A stretch of 64,000 nucleotides of DNA from JAMZMI01 sp049115715 (GTDB lineage: Bacteria; Bacteroidota; Bacteroidia; Cytophagales; Cyclobacteriaceae): positions 1 through 64,000 of the forward strand of contig JAGDZQ010000007.1 in assembly GCA_049115715.1 (NCBI GenBank), given 5' to 3'. Positions 61,839 through 64,000 of the stretch are shown piece by piece (within the stretch, counting starts at the first letter, position 1; each line of letters opens with the position of its first letter). The position numbers and the translations under genes were made by a program. Below the pieces are notes generated by a model. That model was not told the DNA's origin. It did no database searches and saw nothing but the letters and a program-made list of their open reading frames with translations.

Positions 61839-62831
61839 ATGGATTCAAATGAAAACCTGGGATTACCAATAGGTACTACTCTAGACCGATTTATCAAAAG
61901 TAAGCAAGACGAGTTTGAGTTCGCTTCGGGTGACTTATCTCAGCTTTTAAGAGACATAGGACTTGCCGGAAAAATCATTAATCGTGAAGTGAACAAATCT
62001 GGTTTGCTCGAAATATCAGGAGCTTTTGGTTCTAAAAACGTACAAGGAGAAGATCAACAAAAAATGGATGTCATAGCAGACATTCGATTTACCAGAGCAC
62101 TCAATAATGGAGGGCAAGTTTGCGCCATTGTAAGTGAAGAAGACGAAGAAGTTATAAAGCTGGATAAGCAAGGAAAATATGTCGTATGTATGGACCCTCT
62201 GGATGGATCTTCTAACATAGACGTAAACGTTTCAATTGGAACTATCTTTTCCATTTACAGAAGAGTATCACCACAGGGAACTGAAGTCATATCAGAAGAT
62301 TTAATGCAACCAGGGACGGAGCAAGTAGCTGCAGGTTATATTTTATATGGGTCGTCTACTATGCTTGTTTATACAACAGGTCATGGAGTAAATGGATTCA
62401 CACTTGAGCCATCCTTAGGCGAGTTTGTGCTATCTCATGTAAATATGAGGTACCCCGAAAACGGGAAAATTTATTCTATTAATGAAGGAGCATGGAAAAA
62501 TTTCAGTGACGAATTACAACGCTACATTATGTGGTGTAAGGAAACTGGTCTGACAGCCCGATACATAGGCTCGCTTGTGGCTGATTTTCATAGAAACATG
62601 TTGAAGGGAGGAATTTATATTTACCCTGCTACTTCAAATGCTCCCAGCGGGAAATTAAGGTTACTTTATGAGTGCAATTCGCTTGCGTTTATAGCAGAAC
62701 AAGCTGGAGGTGTAGCAACAGATGGGAAAAATAGAATCCTGGAAATCAAACCAAGTGCTTTTCATCAGAGATCGCCCCTGTACATAGGTTCCAAAAATAT
62801 GGTAAGCAAAGCGCATGAATTTGTCGTATAA
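61839..62831 (+). CDS. fbp: Fructose-1,6-bisphosphatase, class I
   Basis: This gluconeogenic enzyme hydrolyses fructose 1,6-bisphosphate to fructose 6-phosphate. The metal site reads CAIVSEEDEEVI and CMDPLDGSSNIDVNVSIGTIFSI near 118-140; ARYIGSLVADFHRNMLKGGIYIYP and KLRLLYECNSLAFIAEQAGG follow. The 330 residues match class I enzymes. It is monocistronic. Confidence 0.96.
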   Translation: MDSNENLGLPIGTTLDRFIKSKQDEFEFASGDLSQLLRDIGLAGKIINREVNKSGLLEISGAFGSKNVQGEDQQKMDVIADIRFTRALNNGGQVCAIVSEEDEEVIKLDKQGKYVVCMDPLDGSSNIDVNVSIGTIFSIYRRVSPQGTEVISEDLMQPGTEQVAAGYILYGSSTMLVYTTGHGVNGFTLEPSLGEFVLSHVNMRYPENGKIYSINEGAWKNFSDELQRYIMWCKETGLTARYIGSLVADFHRNMLKGGIYIYPATSNAPSGKLRLLYECNSLAFIAEQAGGVATDGKNRILEIKPSAFHQRSPLYIGSKNMVSKAHEFVV

Positions 62832-62965
62832 GGGTTGTACGTCACATAAAAAAAGAAAAGCCCCACAATCTATCGCTAGAAAGCAGGGCCAATTCACCGC
62901 TAGCGCAAATATAGATCATGGATACCGATTATACAAAGTATAATCACCAATATTAACGATCTCAT
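62832..62965. other. Gap after fbp
   Basis: It contains an A-rich run followed by a loose inverted repeat gcccc/ggggc-like (62873-62890) and CGCTAG/CTAGCG arms about 25 bases apart. These may end both convergent transcripts, but no compact terminator is evident. Confidence 0.35.
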
Positions 62966-63265
62966 TCATCCATATTTCGCTCTAGAGATGACTTTTTGCT
63001 TTTGTCTCTCTATAATAGCCTGTGTGAGTAGAGAAGAAATTTGAGTGGGGTTTGATCGCTCTAAGATTTCTTTCAGCTTGTTTTCTTGAATATCTATTCG
63101 ATAAAGGACATTAATCAGTCCTGAAAAGTCGTGATCCAGCTTGTATTTAACGACCCTATTGAGTTCAGAAAAAAGCTTCTCAAAAGAAGTATCTTCAGAA
63201 ATCTCAATTTCGAAATCCTTACCAACAAGCTCGCAACTCTTCAACGCAAGTTCAGATTCATTCAT
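62966..63265 (-). CDS. Conserved small cytoplasmic protein, unknown
   Basis: A 99-residue acidic, helical protein with a segment VVKYKLDHDFSGLINVLYRIDIQENKLKEIL. No signal peptide, zinc or DNA-binding motif is seen. I believe similar small proteins are common in Bacteroidota but do not know a named family. It lies 16 bases after the thioesterase gene in the same direction. Confidence 0.68.
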   Translation of the reverse strand: MNESELALKSCELVGKDFEIEISEDTSFEKLFSELNRVVKYKLDHDFSGLINVLYRIDIQENKLKEILERSNPTQISSLLTQAIIERQKQKVISRAKYG

Positions 63266-63281
63266 AAGGTGCGAAAATCAG

Positions 63282-63722
63282 TTACTTGTTGAAAATCTGA
63301 AAGTCATCTGTTTTTGGAACTCTATGAAGCATATCTAGTATCTGCTGAGGTGGCACGACCACCTTTCGGCTTCTCAAATCCATAAATGCACCGGTAGCAA
63401 TTACAACGCATGCCAGATCATTATTTTCTTTGAAAACCTGCTGACGAAACTTCCATACTTTGAAATCTTCACGATAAGCCAGAGCGGCACAATTGACCGT
63501 GATCTTCTCATTCATTCTAACTTCACTCAAAAAGGTAGTGTCTTCATGAAAAAGAACAGGGCCAAATCCAGAAGTAACAAGATCGCTAAGCGGTAAACCT
63601 AGCTCGTCAAACAAGCTCACTCGAACCTGAGCTGCGTAATCATTATACGCAGTGTGACGCATATGAGCATTGGGATCCAGATCAGCCCATATTACTTGAT
63701 ATTGTATTTGAAATGGCTCCAA
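63282..63722 (-). CDS. Acyl-CoA thioesterase (hotdog fold)
   Basis: A 146-residue 4HBT-type thioesterase. The motif WADLDPNAHMRHTAYNDY carries the catalytic Asp region (D17 or so, as in WADxDxxxHxxxxxY). Then VRVSLFDELGLP and the strands DTTFLSEVRMNEKITV follow. It hydrolyses acyl-CoA thioesters; chain preference is unknown. It begins nine bases after the previous stop in a minus-strand operon. Confidence 0.9.
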   Translation of the reverse strand: MEPFQIQYQVIWADLDPNAHMRHTAYNDYAAQVRVSLFDELGLPLSDLVTSGFGPVLFHEDTTFLSEVRMNEKITVNCAALAYREDFKVWKFRQQVFKENNDLACVVIATGAFMDLRSRKVVVPPQQILDMLHRVPKTDDFQIFNK

Positions 63723-63731
63723 AGCGATTTA

Positions 63732-64000
63732 TTATGCTTCCTTGCCTTTCTTTTCGCTCTCTTTCTCCTCTTCCTTTTCCTCAAAAACTTCCGGGCAAGC
63801 TTTAGCTAAGAGGTTGTACCATGTCACAAGTTTCTTAATGTCCGAAACGTATACTCTTGACTCGTCGTAATCTGGCAAAATGAATTTCAAAAAAGACTTA
63901 AGCTCATCCGGAGTAGAGTTTGACGTAAGGTCTGTGTCTCCATCAAACTCAGAATGAATTTTCACCATTACTTCTTTCAGTGGTTTTGCTCCCTCTTCAT
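63732..64000 (-). CDS. DUF5606 protein, C-terminal part (cut by window edge)
   Basis: The reading frame runs open through the window edge; in phase from 63998 it reads EEGAKPLKEVM before MVKIHSEFDGD. So the ATG at 63968 is internal, not the start. The segment ILPDYDESRVYVSDIKKLVTWYNLL is a hallmark of the C-terminal part of DUF5606 proteins, and a Glu/Lys-rich tail follows. Function is unknown; it is soluble and precedes the thioesterase gene by nine bases. Confidence 0.8.
   Translation of the reverse strand, partial: EEGAKPLKEVMVKIHSEFDGDTDLTSNSTPDELKSFLKFILPDYDESRVYVSDIKKLVTWYNLLAKACPEVFEEKEEEKESEKKGKEA

Overview
The window looks like a stretch of chromosome from a gliding-type member of the Bacteroidota, most likely order Cytophagales. 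The signs are a gldA-gldF-gldG operon, a very large secreted protein ending in a type IX secretion (T9SS) sorting domain, PorE-like TPR/beta-propeller/OmpA proteins, a bacillithiol enzyme (BshB1), families largely confined to Bacteroidota (DUF4494, DUF6588, DUF5606, Lacal_2735) and promoters of the TTG-N19-TAnnTTTG type. The base composition looks AT-rich by eye but was not computed. No rRNA, CRISPR array, insertion sequence or prophage was seen. The only RNA gene recognised is one tRNA-Thr.

Layout. 1-300: a 17-bp tandem repeat, a terminator and tRNA-Thr(TGT). 300-9.97 kb: housekeeping genes (a DUF349 protein, YqgE, MiaE, PdxH, a glycosyltransferase, BshB1, the E2 subunit of pyruvate dehydrogenase, a YheT-type hydrolase and a degenerate SRAP protein). 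10-16.85 kb: two tandem PorE-like paralogues, a FabH-like synthase with a coupled unknown gene, a YwqK/MORN repeat protein and a 59-residue Lacal_2735 protein. 16.86-19.69 kb: an AT-rich two-gene cassette of a small membrane protein and an 828-residue P-loop NTPase, the best candidate for an undescribed accessory system. 19.9-33.6 kb: a hydrolase, RsmE, the 2921-residue T9SS surface protein, a lipoprotein and Tex. 33.7-39.4 kb: a TlpA-like thioredoxin, glycerate kinase, SixA, topoisomerase I and an HTH-Fic fusion. 39.5-45.7 kb: dnaN, a DUF4340 protein, gldG-gldF-gldA and an SDR enzyme. 46-49.7 kb: a flavin reductase, DUF4494, an M61-like peptidase split by one in-frame stop codon, and a Roadblock-like/SiaC-like pair. 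49.8-53.2 kb: a MarR-GNAT-small membrane protein-EamA operon behind a double operator, then a glycosyltransferase. 53.1-55.3 kb: RsgA and a PerR-like/peroxiredoxin operon. 55.5-59.1 kb: three envelope proteins, including a POTRA plus barrel protein. 59.2-64 kb: LMW phosphatase with fructosamine kinase, aspartate kinase, fructose-1,6-bisphosphatase, a small unknown, a thioesterase and the end of a DUF5606 protein cut by the window edge.

Functional links. Envelope and motility functions dominate: the Gld ABC transporter, the T9SS cargo, the PorE-like proteins and the outer-membrane barrel proteins. Redox and damage control recur: bacillithiol, PerR/peroxiredoxin, the TlpA-like protein and the kinase/phosphatase pair that may repair glycated proteins. 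Gene calls rest on family recognition by eye. No database search was run.
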